Both the position numbers and the translations under genes were made by a program. From the NCBI GenBank assembly GCA_045863035.1, contig BTUV01000005.1, positions 60,000 to 123,999 on the forward strand: a stretch of 64,000 nucleotides of DNA, given 5' to 3'. The DNA comes from H2-BAC3 sp045863035 (GTDB lineage Bacteria; Bacteroidota; Ignavibacteria; Ignavibacteriales; Ignavibacteriaceae). The notes under the pieces were generated by a model. The model was not told the origin of the DNA, made no database searches, and saw only the letters and a program-made list of their open reading frames with translations. Below, in pieces: positions 24,790 to 33,787 of this stretch (position 1 is its first letter; every line of letters starts with the position of its first letter).

Positions 24790-26790
24790 GTGTTTGGTAT
24801 TAAGAATATTGTTTTTATTGTTGTATTTCTTGCGGCAGCAGGATTTTTTATATACAGTACGCGCCGTTTGATTTCATTTCTGTTGCTCGGTACAAAAGAA
24901 GACAGATTTGATAACCCCGCGAGACGAATTAAAAACGTACTAATCATTGCATTCGGACAAACAAAACTCCTGAGAGATAAAGTTGCAGGAACTCTGCACT
25001 TTCTAATCTTCTGGGGTTTTATGCTTTTTATAACGGCGGTCTTGGAAGCGGTAATTCAGGGTTTTTACTCTCCATTCACTTGGGAGATACTCGGCCCCCT
25101 TTATGCGGTCGTAACGGTCGTGCAGGATATATTCGGTATTCTGGTTATTGGTTCAGTCCTGTACTCTTTATACAGAAGATTCGTTGAAAAAGTACCACGT
25201 CTTAAATCAGAGCGTCACGGACAGCTTGATGCGGCATTCATTCTTACTATGATCATGCTGGTGGTAGTAAGTATGTTTGGACAGAATATGTCACATGTGG
25301 CAAAAAACGGATTTATTTTTGCAGAGTATGAAATTCGACCGATAAGCACATTTCTTGCCGCAAGAATGTTCGACCCGTTTTCTCAGGCCTCGTACGATAT
25401 ATATGAAATATGCTGGTGGATACATATACTGGTGGTGCTAGGGTTTGTAAACTTCCTGCCGTATTCAAAACATCTTCATGTGCTTTCATCAATACCTAAT
25501 GTTTATTTCTCAAAATTTGATGAGAAAAAAGGCGCGCTCAAGCCGATAAATCTTGAAGATGAAACACTCGAATCTTATGGCGCGGATGATATTGAGAAAC
25601 TAAGCTGGAAACAGTTGCTTGACGGGTATTCATGCACTGAATGCGGAAGATGTACGGCAGCGTGTCCGGCAGCAAACACCGGTAAATCTCTCTCCCCCCG
25701 TAAAATCATTGTTGATATAAGGAGGAGGACTGAAGATAAGGGACCTTTAGTTACCGGCGGAGTAAAAGAGAGTGTTATATACGAACGGACATTGGTACAC
25801 GATTATATCAGTGAAAAAGAGCTCTGGCAGTGTACTACTTGTATGGCGTGCGTGCAAGAGTGTCCGGTGATGATTGAACATGTTGACGCAATAGTTGACA
25901 TGAGGCGTCATCTTGTGCTTACGGAATCAAACTTTCCGGCAGAATTGAATAACGTATTTAAATCCCTCGAAACAAATGGTTCTCCCTGGGCATTCAATCC
26001 TGCTGACAGGGCTGAATGGGCTGAAGGGATGAATATCAAAACCATGTCTGAAGATCCGAATGGTGAAGTGCTTTTCTGGGTTGGCTGTGCGGGCTCATTT
26101 GACAACAGATATAAGAAAGTTACCAAAGCATTTGCCGGTCTGATGCAGAAAGGGAATATTGATTTCCGCATTCTCGGAACTGAAGAAAAATGTAATGGTG
26201 ATACTGCACGCCGTCTTGGGAATGAATATCTCGCTCAAACGATGATGCAAGAAAATATTGAAGTGCTTAACGGATATGGAGTAAAGAAAATAGTGACGGC
26301 GTGCCCTCACTGTTTTAACTCGCTTAAAAACGAATTTCCACAGTTCGGAGGCAACTTTGAGGTGCAGCATCACAGTGAAATGATACATGAATTGATTGCC
26401 TCAGGTAAGATCGAAATGAAAGAGGCGGAGGAACCACTGAATGTAACATATCATGATTCCTGTTATATTGGCAGGTACAATGATATATATGAGGAGCCGC
26501 GTGAAGTGCTTGATGCTGTTCCGGCGGTTGAACTGACGGAAATGGAAAGAAACCGCACAACAGGATTTTGCTGCGGTGCAGGGGGCGGAAGAATGTTTCT
26601 TGAAGATGTTGAGGGGGGGAGAATTAATGAGGAAAGAACACGCGAAGCGCTCGAAACAGGGGCGGCAACCATCGGTACTGCCTGTCCGTTTTGTATGACT
26701 ATGATGACTGACGGCGTGAAAGCATTCGACAAAACCGATGAGGTGCAGGTAAAGGATATTGCAGAATTAGTTTTCGAAAACACTAAATAA
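24790..26790 (+). CDS. Membrane-bound Fe-S oxidoreductase, HdrD/GlpC-like
   Basis: About 270 N-terminal residues form five or so helices resembling a NarI/HdrE-type cytochrome b (AGTLHFLIFWGFMLF, DIYEICWWIHILVVLGF, with several His). Two 4Fe-4S motifs follow, CTECGRCTAACPAA and CTTCMACVQECPV, then two CCG-type domains (CPHCFNSLKNEFP; FCCGAGGGRMF and CPFCMTMM). The 666-residue single chain fuses what heterodisulfide reductase D and E do separately. It likely moves electrons between a cytoplasmic donor, often ETF in such proteins, and quinone. The start is GTG at 24790, 16 bp after bioY. The partner flavoprotein is not in the window. Confidence 0.85.
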   Translation: MFGIKNIVFIVVFLAAAGFFIYSTRRLISFLLLGTKEDRFDNPARRIKNVLIIAFGQTKLLRDKVAGTLHFLIFWGFMLFITAVLEAVIQGFYSPFTWEILGPLYAVVTVVQDIFGILVIGSVLYSLYRRFVEKVPRLKSERHGQLDAAFILTMIMLVVVSMFGQNMSHVAKNGFIFAEYEIRPISTFLAARMFDPFSQASYDIYEICWWIHILVVLGFVNFLPYSKHLHVLSSIPNVYFSKFDEKKGALKPINLEDETLESYGADDIEKLSWKQLLDGYSCTECGRCTAACPAANTGKSLSPRKIIVDIRRRTEDKGPLVTGGVKESVIYERTLVHDYISEKELWQCTTCMACVQECPVMIEHVDAIVDMRRHLVLTESNFPAELNNVFKSLETNGSPWAFNPADRAEWAEGMNIKTMSEDPNGEVLFWVGCAGSFDNRYKKVTKAFAGLMQKGNIDFRILGTEEKCNGDTARRLGNEYLAQTMMQENIEVLNGYGVKKIVTACPHCFNSLKNEFPQFGGNFEVQHHSEMIHELIASGKIEMKEAEEPLNVTYHDSCYIGRYNDIYEEPREVLDAVPAVELTEMERNRTTGFCCGAGGGRMFLEDVEGGRINEERTREALETGAATIGTACPFCMTMMTDGVKAFDKTDEVQVKDIAELVFENTK

Positions 26791-26809
26791 AATAACTCAG
26801 GAGGTACGA

Positions 26810-27004
26810 ATGGATCAATACAACAAACTGCTCGATGCGTTGAAGAATCTTGAAGGTGATTTTCAGAAGTTCTACGATAAAGGGAACTCTGCCGCCGGAA
26901 CAAGATTGAGAAAAGGACTCAGTGACCTGAAGAAACTTGCGCAGGATATCAGGATTGATATTCAGGAAGTAAAGAACTCCCGTAAGGGCAGTCCTGCTCA
27001 ATAA
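26810..27004 (+). CDS. Small histone H1/Hc1-like DNA-binding protein
   Basis: The 64 residues match the short Hc1-like family of Bacteroidota: LEGDFQKFYDKGNSAAGTRL then RKGLSDLKKLAQDIRIDIQEVKNS. Members bind DNA and are thought to help pack the nucleoid. A very strong ribosome site (AGGAGG, 7 bp before ATG) suggests high expression. The gene lies 20 bp after the Fe-S oxidoreductase and is closed by a clear terminator. The tail KNSRKGSPAQ is short and less lysine-rich than chlamydial Hc1. Confidence 0.8.
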   Translation: MDQYNKLLDALKNLEGDFQKFYDKGNSAAGTRLRKGLSDLKKLAQDIRIDIQEVKNSRKGSPAQ

Positions 27005-27026
27005 GTTCGGTTACAGTCTTGTTTTT

Positions 27027-27057
27027 AAGCCGGGTTTTACAAGCCCGGCTTTTCTGT
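27027..27057 (+). terminator. Rho-independent terminator after the Hc1-like gene
   Basis: AAGCCGGG at 27027-27034 pairs with CCCGGCTT at 27044-27051 around a 9-base loop and runs into TTTCTGTTT. It lies between the Hc1 stop and the capA-like ATG. Confidence 0.85.
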
Positions 27058-27059
27058 TT

Positions 27060-28205
27060 ATGAAGAATATATCCGTGGTGAATTACCTTTTCTTACTGCT
27101 TTCCTTTGTTGTGCCGGTTTTCTCTCAGGAATTTACAGTGGAAAAGGAGGGAAGTAAGAAAGCGCTCCTGGCATTCGTCGGCGACCTTATGTGCCACAGT
27201 CCACTGTATGAGTATGCAAAAACTGACAGCGGATATGATTTTACTCCGTATTATCAGTATATACGGGATGAACTTTCGTATGCTGATTTGACCATTGGTA
27301 ATCTGGAAACTGTACTCGGCGGCAAAGAGCTGAAATTCAGCGGTTATCCTGATTTTAATTCTCCGGATGAATATGCGCTCGCGCTTAAAGATGCCGGATT
27401 TGATTTTCTTGTTACCGCCAATAATCACTCACTTGACCGCGGAGAAAAGGGACTGCTGAGAACGCTTTCTGTTTTGCAGAAAAACAATATTGCATCAACA
27501 GGTACTTTCTTGAATCAAAAGGATCGCGATTCGATACGGATTGTTACTGTTAATGAAATTTCCTTCGCTTTTCTTAACTATACATACGGAACAAACGGCA
27601 AACCGGTCCCCAAAGGAAAAGATTATCTCATTAATCTGATTGATAAGACTGCACTCCAGAGGGATATCATGGCAGCTCGTAATCAAAAAGCAGAAATAGT
27701 AATTGTCATTTTTCATTACGGTCAGGAGTATAAAAAAGAACCGGACAACTATCAGAAAATGGTTAATGAATGGGTTTGGGAGGCAGGTGGTGATATAATA
27801 ATCGGAAGTCATCCTCATGTACTTCAACCGGCGGAGAGTCACACGGACTCTCTAAAAGTCATAAAACGATTCACGGCATTTTCATTGGGGAACTTCATAT
27901 CGAACCAGCAGTGGCGTTACTCAGATGCCGGGGCAGTACTCTATCTCACATTTGAAAAAGCATCGGGTAATCCTGTATTAAAGAACGCCGGTTTTCTCCC
28001 AACTTGGGTCTTCAAAGGAACGATTGAGGGTAAGAAAAGCTACCGTATCCTGCCGTCAACTTCATCTGATTGCGAACATCATTTTGATTTTTTATCCAGG
28101 TCACAGCGTGAAACATTCAGACAGTCCTACGATGATTCCAGGGGAATACTGTCTCGTTTTGACCCTGAAATTGGGGTTTTTCCTCTACTCAACTGCCGCC
28201 ATTAA
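27060..28205 (+). CDS. CapA-family (PGA_cap) metallophosphatase-like protein
   Basis: A signal peptide (FLLLSFVVPVFSQ) is followed by a CapA/PgsA-type domain: LAFVGDLMCHSP, TIGNLETVL, FDFLVTANNHSLDRGEKGL, VIVIFHYGQEY, and DIIIGSHPHVLQPAE, with the metal-binding His and Asp residues of the calcineurin-like fold. The family includes the poly-gamma-glutamate synthesis accessory protein CapA, but no capB or capC is nearby, so the substrate is unknown. The ATG directly follows the preceding terminator, so a promoter must lie within or before the hairpin region; I did not find a clear one. Confidence 0.85.
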   Translation: MKNISVVNYLFLLLSFVVPVFSQEFTVEKEGSKKALLAFVGDLMCHSPLYEYAKTDSGYDFTPYYQYIRDELSYADLTIGNLETVLGGKELKFSGYPDFNSPDEYALALKDAGFDFLVTANNHSLDRGEKGLLRTLSVLQKNNIASTGTFLNQKDRDSIRIVTVNEISFAFLNYTYGTNGKPVPKGKDYLINLIDKTALQRDIMAARNQKAEIVIVIFHYGQEYKKEPDNYQKMVNEWVWEAGGDIIIGSHPHVLQPAESHTDSLKVIKRFTAFSLGNFISNQQWRYSDAGAVLYLTFEKASGNPVLKNAGFLPTWVFKGTIEGKKSYRILPSTSSDCEHHFDFLSRSQRETFRQSYDDSRGILSRFDPEIGVFPLLNCRH

Positions 28206-28303
28206 AGGGGCAGAACGCTCTAAGGGTAACCGGTTTCGGCTAAAAAATTGCCCGAAATCTCCGTACATTTAAAATTTACATTTCCTCAAATTATTGAACC
28301 CTT

Positions 28304-29326
28304 ATGAGTCATAAAATCACATTAATTCCGGGTGACGGAATCGGTCCCGAAATTTCAAAAGCAGTTGTCAGAGTAATACATGCCTCCGGCGTAGAAATTG
28401 ACTGGGATGTTCAGGAGGCCGGTGTGGCCGCTTTGACAAAATTTCATGATCCTCTGCCACAGCAGGTAATTGATTCCGTCGCGAAAAACAAAGTTGCGCT
28501 TAAAGGCCCGCTGACAACTCCGGTTGGGAAAGGATTCCGGAGCGTGAATGTAGCCCTCCGAAAAGAATTTGAATTATACGTTAATCAGCGTCCGGCAAAA
28601 ACCTTCAAAGGTATTAAAACCCTTTATTTCGATCACATTGATCTTATGATTTTCAGAGAAAATCTTGAAGAGTTTTATTCAGGAATTGAACATTATATAG
28701 ACAGCAGCCGTTCAGCGGCTGAAACAATCGGTATTATTACCAAGCGCGGTTCAGAAAGAATTATCCGTTACGCATTTGAATATGCCCGCACCCACGGCAG
28801 AAAAAAAGTTACGCTGGTTCATAAAGCAAATATATTAAAATACACCGGCGGACTTTTTCTTGATGTTGGTATTGATGTGGCAAAAGACTATCCTGATGTG
28901 CAGTTCGATGACAAGATTGTTGATAATATGGCGATGCAGATGGTAATGAATCCTTATCAATTTGATGTTATCGTAACTACAAATCTATTCGGAGATATAT
29001 TGTCCGATTTGGCATCGGGATTAGTGGGCGGTCTCGGTGTGGCACCAGGGGCGAACATCGGAGATGGCGTTGCAATCTTTGAGGCGGTTCACGGTTCAGC
29101 GCCTGATATAGCGGGGCAGAATATTGCCAATCCATCTGCTTTATTGCTCGGTGCGGTGATGATGCTTGATTATATCGGAGAAAAAGAAGCCGCTAAGCGC
29201 ATCGAAAAAGCTGTTGCAAAGGTAATTGAAGATGCAAAAGAAGTTACCCGCGATCTGAATAAGGAGTCATTTGTCTCCACTAATCAGATGGCTGATGCCA
29301 TCATCCGTGAGATGGAAAAAGGTTAA
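28304..29326 (+). CDS. NAD-dependent isocitrate dehydrogenase
   Basis: This beta-decarboxylating dehydrogenase family member starts with ITLIPGDGIGPEISKAV and holds the substrate segment RSVNVALRKEFELYVNQRP, the Tyr/Lys motif (RENLEEFYSGIEH, VHKANILKYTGG), NMAMQMVM, TNLFGDILSDLASGLVGGLG and the nucleotide loop EAVHGSAPDIAGQNIANP. Length (340) and the SVNVALRKE motif favour isocitrate over isopropylmalate or homoisocitrate, and this short type is the usual TCA enzyme of many Bacteroidota. It is joined to the next gene by TAATG. Substrate choice is by family resemblance. Confidence 0.85.
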   Translation: MSHKITLIPGDGIGPEISKAVVRVIHASGVEIDWDVQEAGVAALTKFHDPLPQQVIDSVAKNKVALKGPLTTPVGKGFRSVNVALRKEFELYVNQRPAKTFKGIKTLYFDHIDLMIFRENLEEFYSGIEHYIDSSRSAAETIGIITKRGSERIIRYAFEYARTHGRKKVTLVHKANILKYTGGLFLDVGIDVAKDYPDVQFDDKIVDNMAMQMVMNPYQFDVIVTTNLFGDILSDLASGLVGGLGVAPGANIGDGVAIFEAVHGSAPDIAGQNIANPSALLLGAVMMLDYIGEKEAAKRIEKAVAKVIEDAKEVTRDLNKESFVSTNQMADAIIREMEKG

Positions 29327-30525
29327 TGAAAAAAAATCTCCCGCTTTCCCTGATTTTTCTTGTTGTATTTATTGATTTGTTAGGATTCGGAATACTTATT
29401 CCGATTCTTCCGACATTTGCAACAAAAGAACTGGGCATGACAGAGGGGTTAATAGGAATCGTGATCGCTGTATATTCATTTGTACAGTTTATTTTTAATC
29501 CGCTTCTTGGAACGATGTCAGATAAATACGGAAGAAGGATGGTCATATTGGTCACCCTTTTTCTGAATGTAGCAGGATATCTGGTTTTTTCCTTTTCACA
29601 CACATTTCTCATGCTAATGATTTCGCGTGTTATCTGCGGAATAGGCGGCAGCAGTATTGGTGTGGCTCAGGCGTATATAGCTGATGTTACTACCAGAGAA
29701 GACCGGGCAAAGGGCATGGGGCTTATTGGGGTAGCTTTCGGATTAGGATTTGTTTTTGGTCCACTTGCCGGGGGAGTTCTTGCAAACTGGGGATATGAAT
29801 ATGCCGGTTATGCCGCCGCAATGACTTCGATGCTTGCTCTGGTTGTTTCATATTTTGCTCTTCCTGAGCCGGAAAAGAAAAACATCACGCAGGGGGAAGC
29901 AGGCAGAAGAAAAATTATTGATGTGCCTGCTATGATGCAGGTTTTCAGTAAACCGGCAATTGGTATTGTAATTCTTCTTTTTTTTATTCTGACCTTTTCA
30001 GTTGCTAATATATATGGCACTTTTGCGCTCCTTGGCACCAAGCAATATCATTTCTCTGATATGGAAAATGGATTTATCTTTGGTATCGTTGGTATTATAG
30101 GAGCTTTAGTACAAGGGGGGCTGATCGGAAAACTTTCAAAAAAATATACTGATACCAGGTTAATCATGGTCAGTTCACTGCTCATGATATTTGGTCTTGG
30201 TTTTATTCCTTACGGCATTAACATGACCGGGGTTATCATTGTAGTCACAATCTTGTCTTTTGGTACGGGTATTTTACAGCCCACCATCCTTAGTCTTATT
30301 TCAAAAATCACTCCGCAGAAAGATCAGGGTATGGTGCTCGGAGTAAATCAGTCGGTTGGGTCATTCGCGAGAATGCTGGGACCGCTTTGGGGCGGATTTT
30401 CATTTCAATATCTTGGTTACCAGGTGCCCTTTCTCACCGGCGCAATCTGTACTCTCTTTATATTTATTTACAGCCTGACGAAGCTAAAAAAACAGCTCGA
30501 AGCAGCGCCCGTTCACGTGGATTAG
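29326..30525 (+). CDS. MFS transporter, TetA-like drug-proton antiporter family
   Basis: Twelve helices are predicted in 399 residues. The first loop holds GTMSDKYGRRMVIL, the MFS motif A, and the fifth helix holds the antiporter motif C pattern GVAFGLGFVFGPLAGG, typical of TetA-type and other drug efflux proteins. Helices 7-12 end in LGPLWGGFSFQYLGY. It is coupled to isocitrate dehydrogenase by a TAATG overlap, so expression is constitutive in style rather than drug-induced; no regulator is adjacent. Substrate unknown. Confidence 0.85.
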   Translation: MKKNLPLSLIFLVVFIDLLGFGILIPILPTFATKELGMTEGLIGIVIAVYSFVQFIFNPLLGTMSDKYGRRMVILVTLFLNVAGYLVFSFSHTFLMLMISRVICGIGGSSIGVAQAYIADVTTREDRAKGMGLIGVAFGLGFVFGPLAGGVLANWGYEYAGYAAAMTSMLALVVSYFALPEPEKKNITQGEAGRRKIIDVPAMMQVFSKPAIGIVILLFFILTFSVANIYGTFALLGTKQYHFSDMENGFIFGIVGIIGALVQGGLIGKLSKKYTDTRLIMVSSLLMIFGLGFIPYGINMTGVIIVVTILSFGTGILQPTILSLISKITPQKDQGMVLGVNQSVGSFARMLGPLWGGFSFQYLGYQVPFLTGAICTLFIFIYSLTKLKKQLEAAPVHVD

Positions 30526-30529
30526 CAAA

Positions 30530-31555
30530 ATGAAAATTGGTTCTGTTGAAATAGAGAAAGGAATTCTTCTTGCGCCGATGGAAGATATTACTGATATATC
30601 TTTCCGGCTTGTTTGCCGTGAGCTTGGCGCCGATATGGTATATACTGAGTTTGTTAATGCGGAAGGAATTGTCAGAAAAAATGCCAAGACGCATAAAAAA
30701 TTAGAAATCTGTGATGAAGAGAGACCGGTCGGGATTCAGATATATGGCGGGGAGCTGAAATCGATGATAGGGGCTGCGGAATTTGCTGCTTCTTATAACC
30801 CGGATCTTTTAGATATTAATGCCGGCTGCTGGGTTAAAAATGTAGTCGGAAACGGTGCAGGTGCAGCCCTGCTTAAAGAGCCGGTTAAGATGCAATCACT
30901 CATTAAAGAAATTGTTGATGCACTAAAAATTCCGGTTACCGTTAAAACCCGTATCGGGTGGGATGAAAAAAACATTAACATTATTGAAATTGCACAGCGG
31001 CTTGAAGATGCGGGTATTGCTGCTTTAACGGTACACTGCCGTACACGCACTCAGGGGCATAACGGTGAGGCGGACTGGTCCTGGATTGACAAAATTAAAC
31101 AACAAGTAAAGATTCCCATAATCTTAAATGGAAGTGTATTTTCCGCACAAGACGTGCAGCGGGCGTTCGCGGAAACAGGCGCTGATGCAGTTATGATCGC
31201 GCGCGGAGCTATTGGGCATCCCTGGGTTTTCACGGAAGCGAAAGAACTGCTTAAAACCGGGAAGATTTCCACAGTTATTGATATTGACAAAAGAATTTCA
31301 ACTTGTTTAAGGCATCTGAAACTTGCAATAGATGTTAAAGGAGAACGCAGAGCGGTTATTGAGCACCGAAAGTTTTACAGTGGATATATGAAGGGTATGA
31401 GGAATATCTCTTCAGTCCGGTCTATTCTTATGACTGCGGAAAATTATGATCAGGTTGAAGAAATGCTCCGCAAGTATCAGGCAAATCCTGATGCATTCAT
31501 AACTCAAAAGACGCTTGAGGAAAGTGAAGTTCTTTACAGCGGAAACTGTTCATGA
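30530..31555 (+). CDS. dusB: tRNA-dihydrouridine synthase
   Basis: This FMN enzyme reduces uridines in the tRNA D-loop. The N-terminus has LLAPMEDITDISFRLVC, then YTEFVNAEGI, the catalytic Cys in DINAGCWVKNVVGNGAGAAL (the usual Pro after Cys is Trp), VTVKTRIGWD, LTVHCRTRTQGHNG, PIILNGSVFSAQD and DAVMIARGAIGHPWVF. The 341 residues and helical C-terminus match DusB. It lies 4 bp after the MFS gene and its stop overlaps the next start as ATGA. Confidence 0.92.
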   Translation: MKIGSVEIEKGILLAPMEDITDISFRLVCRELGADMVYTEFVNAEGIVRKNAKTHKKLEICDEERPVGIQIYGGELKSMIGAAEFAASYNPDLLDINAGCWVKNVVGNGAGAALLKEPVKMQSLIKEIVDALKIPVTVKTRIGWDEKNINIIEIAQRLEDAGIAALTVHCRTRTQGHNGEADWSWIDKIKQQVKIPIILNGSVFSAQDVQRAFAETGADAVMIARGAIGHPWVFTEAKELLKTGKISTVIDIDKRISTCLRHLKLAIDVKGERRAVIEHRKFYSGYMKGMRNISSVRSILMTAENYDQVEEMLRKYQANPDAFITQKTLEESEVLYSGNCS

Positions 31556-32121
31556 AAAAGTTTTGGTTTATTGCCGCGAAAACCATTTCCTATATGTTCA
31601 TTCCGCCAATGATGATTCTTTATTCGTATTTGTTTATCTATTTTGTTCTGGATGAAATTGAGACCGGGCTGTTATACATACCGGTGATTTTCGGGACTGT
31701 ATTGCCCATTTTGGTATTTATACTACTCCGGAGCAAAGGACTTGTTACCGACAATGAAGCAATGAATAAAGAGGAGAGAAGTTTACCTTATGTAATTGGT
31801 GTAGGAATTCTGCTGGCCGGGGGGAGCTTGTTTTACCTGAATGACATAAACGGTTTGCCTTTCCATTTTCTGTTGAGTTATTTTTTATGTAGTCTTATTA
31901 TTATTCCAATAACCAAATATTGGAAAATAAGCGCTCACAGTATGGGTACTGCTGTACCAGGCGCGCTTCTTTTTATTTTCGGCGGATCTTTGTTTTATCT
32001 TGCAGTTGCAATCACCGCGGCGGTCTGGTGGTCTCGTATATACCTCCGATGCCATGATATTTATCAGCTCACAGCGGGATATGCGGTCGGGTTTACTGTT
32101 TCTTATCTGGTGATGTCCTGA
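31552..32121 (+). CDS. PAP2-like membrane protein
   Basis: This protein of 189 residues has five or six helices. A degenerate acid phosphatase pattern can be read: NKEERSLPY (family KX6RP), KISAHSMG (family PSGH) and SRIYLRCHDIYQLTAG (family SRxxxxxHxxxD). The third motif keeps Ser, Arg and His, but the final Asp is Gln. PAP2 proteins in this setting often recycle lipid diphosphates. The motifs are weak enough that it might not be active. It is coupled to dusB (ATGA) and followed 1 bp later by polX. Confidence 0.65.
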   Translation: MKKFWFIAAKTISYMFIPPMMILYSYLFIYFVLDEIETGLLYIPVIFGTVLPILVFILLRSKGLVTDNEAMNKEERSLPYVIGVGILLAGGSLFYLNDINGLPFHFLLSYFLCSLIIIPITKYWKISAHSMGTAVPGALLFIFGGSLFYLAVAITAAVWWSRIYLRCHDIYQLTAGYAVGFTVSYLVMS

Positions 32122-32122
32122 T

Positions 32123-33787
32123 ATGATCCCGGTAAAAAAGCAAATCACTAAACACCTGAATCAAATAGCTGATATGATGGAGTTTAACGGTGAGAATATT
32201 TTTAAGGTTAAAGCTTTTCGTAACGCATCCAACAGTATCAGAGAGTATGACGGTGACGTGATGCTTATGATTTCTGAAGAGCGATTGCATGAGATTAAGG
32301 GAATCGGTAAAGGAATCCAACCCGTTATTCTGGATTTTGCTTCTTCGGGAAGTTCAAAGCTGTTTGTTGAACTTGAATCGAAAATTCCTATCGGGATTAC
32401 TGAACTTTTTGAAATAAAAGGACTGGGACCTAAAAAAACTGCGCAAATATTTAAAGAGCTAAACGTAACCGACCGGAATTCACTTATTGCAGCAATTGAA
32501 AGTAACCGGCTGGCTGAACTTCAGGGATTTGGTGAAAAAACCACGATGAAAATATTAGAAGAACTTAAAAAGATTTTTGAAAATGAAAAATTTTGCCTGA
32601 TTGATAAAGGTTTTTTCTTAATTAATGAACTTGAAAAAAAATTACCTTCTCTCATTGGGGTCTCCGGAATTACAAGAACCGGGGAAGCAAGAAGAGTCAG
32701 AGAAATTTTTTCTGCATTAGAGTTTGTTTTAATAGCAGACTCGGCTGAGGAAGTTCACAAGCAGGTAGCCGGATTTATTAACAAGCCAATCATACAGAAT
32801 AAAGTAGTCGAGGGAACTTTTGCTGATATGCCTGTTAAGCTATATATAACCGGCTCTGAAAAGGAATTACAAACTAGATTGTTCCAGACAACCGGGAGCC
32901 GGGAATTCCTGCAGGCGATAGGTTATAATGGCGAAGAAGCAGATTCAGAACAGGAAATTTTCAGACTGCTTAATCTTCCTTACATTGCCCCTGAGAACAG
33001 GGAATTTGAATTTTTTACTTCTCATTACTTCAAGAATTATCAGCAGACTGAGTTGCAGTTTAATAACTTTAAGGGGCATTTTCATTTTCATACTTTTTAC
33101 TCAGATGGGTTTAACTCCCTGGAGGAAATGGTAAAGCGCGCATCTGAATTGGGTTATCAGTTTTCAATAGTTTGCGACCATAGTAAGAGTGCATTTTATG
33201 CCGGTGGTCTCACGCTTGATAAAATTGAAAAGCAGCAATCAGAAATTACAGGATTAAGAAAAAAAGGATTGCCAATTTTTCAGGGAATAGAATCAGATAT
33301 ACTTGCAGATGGAGGGCTTGATTATCCGGAAGAAATATTAAAGCAATTCAGTTTAGTTGTTGCCTCAGTCCATAGCCGTTTGAATCTGACAGAGGATGAA
33401 ATGACTGCCCGAATGATTAAAGCTGTTGAGAATCCTTATACTGATATACTGGCTCATCCGACCGGAAGAATCCTCCTCAAACGTGACCCTTATCCGGTGA
33501 ATCTTTATAAGGTAATAGATGCCTGTGCTTCAAATGATGTTGCGCTTGAAATAAACTCGAACCCAAAACGGCTGGATACCGATTGGCGTTACCTTTTATA
33601 CGCACGCGAAAAAGGCGTCAGGTTTGCCATTAATGCAGACGCTCACGCTACAGATCAGATTGCATTTGTTAATTTTGGTATTATGATCGCAAGAAAAGCC
33701 GGAATTACAGAAAGTGAGATTATTAATTGCTATGATTTTGATTCATTTAAAAAGTTTGCCTCAAGAAAAGTGAAAAGAGCATTATGA
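32123..33787 (+). CDS. polX: PolX-family protein: PHP exonuclease with degenerate polymerase site
   Basis: Layout follows family X polymerases of bacteria: an 8-kDa-like N-terminus (MEFNGENIFKVKAFRNASNS), two helix-hairpin-helix motifs (LHEIKGIGKGI, FEIKGLGPKKTA), a nucleotidyltransferase palm, and a C-terminal PHP phosphoesterase. The PHP metal site looks intact (HFHFHTFYSDG with H321 and H323; CDHSKS; EINSNPKRLD; NADAHA). In the palm, the two-Asp motif is SALEF (A198, E200), and the third Asp (VDLR in relatives) is MPVKL (K239). The chain is therefore probably a 3'-5' exonuclease or repair nuclease without polymerase activity. It has 554 residues against about 570. Its stop overlaps the next start (ATGA). 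Confidence 0.85.
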   Translation: MIPVKKQITKHLNQIADMMEFNGENIFKVKAFRNASNSIREYDGDVMLMISEERLHEIKGIGKGIQPVILDFASSGSSKLFVELESKIPIGITELFEIKGLGPKKTAQIFKELNVTDRNSLIAAIESNRLAELQGFGEKTTMKILEELKKIFENEKFCLIDKGFFLINELEKKLPSLIGVSGITRTGEARRVREIFSALEFVLIADSAEEVHKQVAGFINKPIIQNKVVEGTFADMPVKLYITGSEKELQTRLFQTTGSREFLQAIGYNGEEADSEQEIFRLLNLPYIAPENREFEFFTSHYFKNYQQTELQFNNFKGHFHFHTFYSDGFNSLEEMVKRASELGYQFSIVCDHSKSAFYAGGLTLDKIEKQQSEITGLRKKGLPIFQGIESDILADGGLDYPEEILKQFSLVVASVHSRLNLTEDEMTARMIKAVENPYTDILAHPTGRILLKRDPYPVNLYKVIDACASNDVALEINSNPKRLDTDWRYLLYAREKGVRFAINADAHATDQIAFVNFGIMIARKAGITESEIINCYDFDSFKKFASRKVKRAL

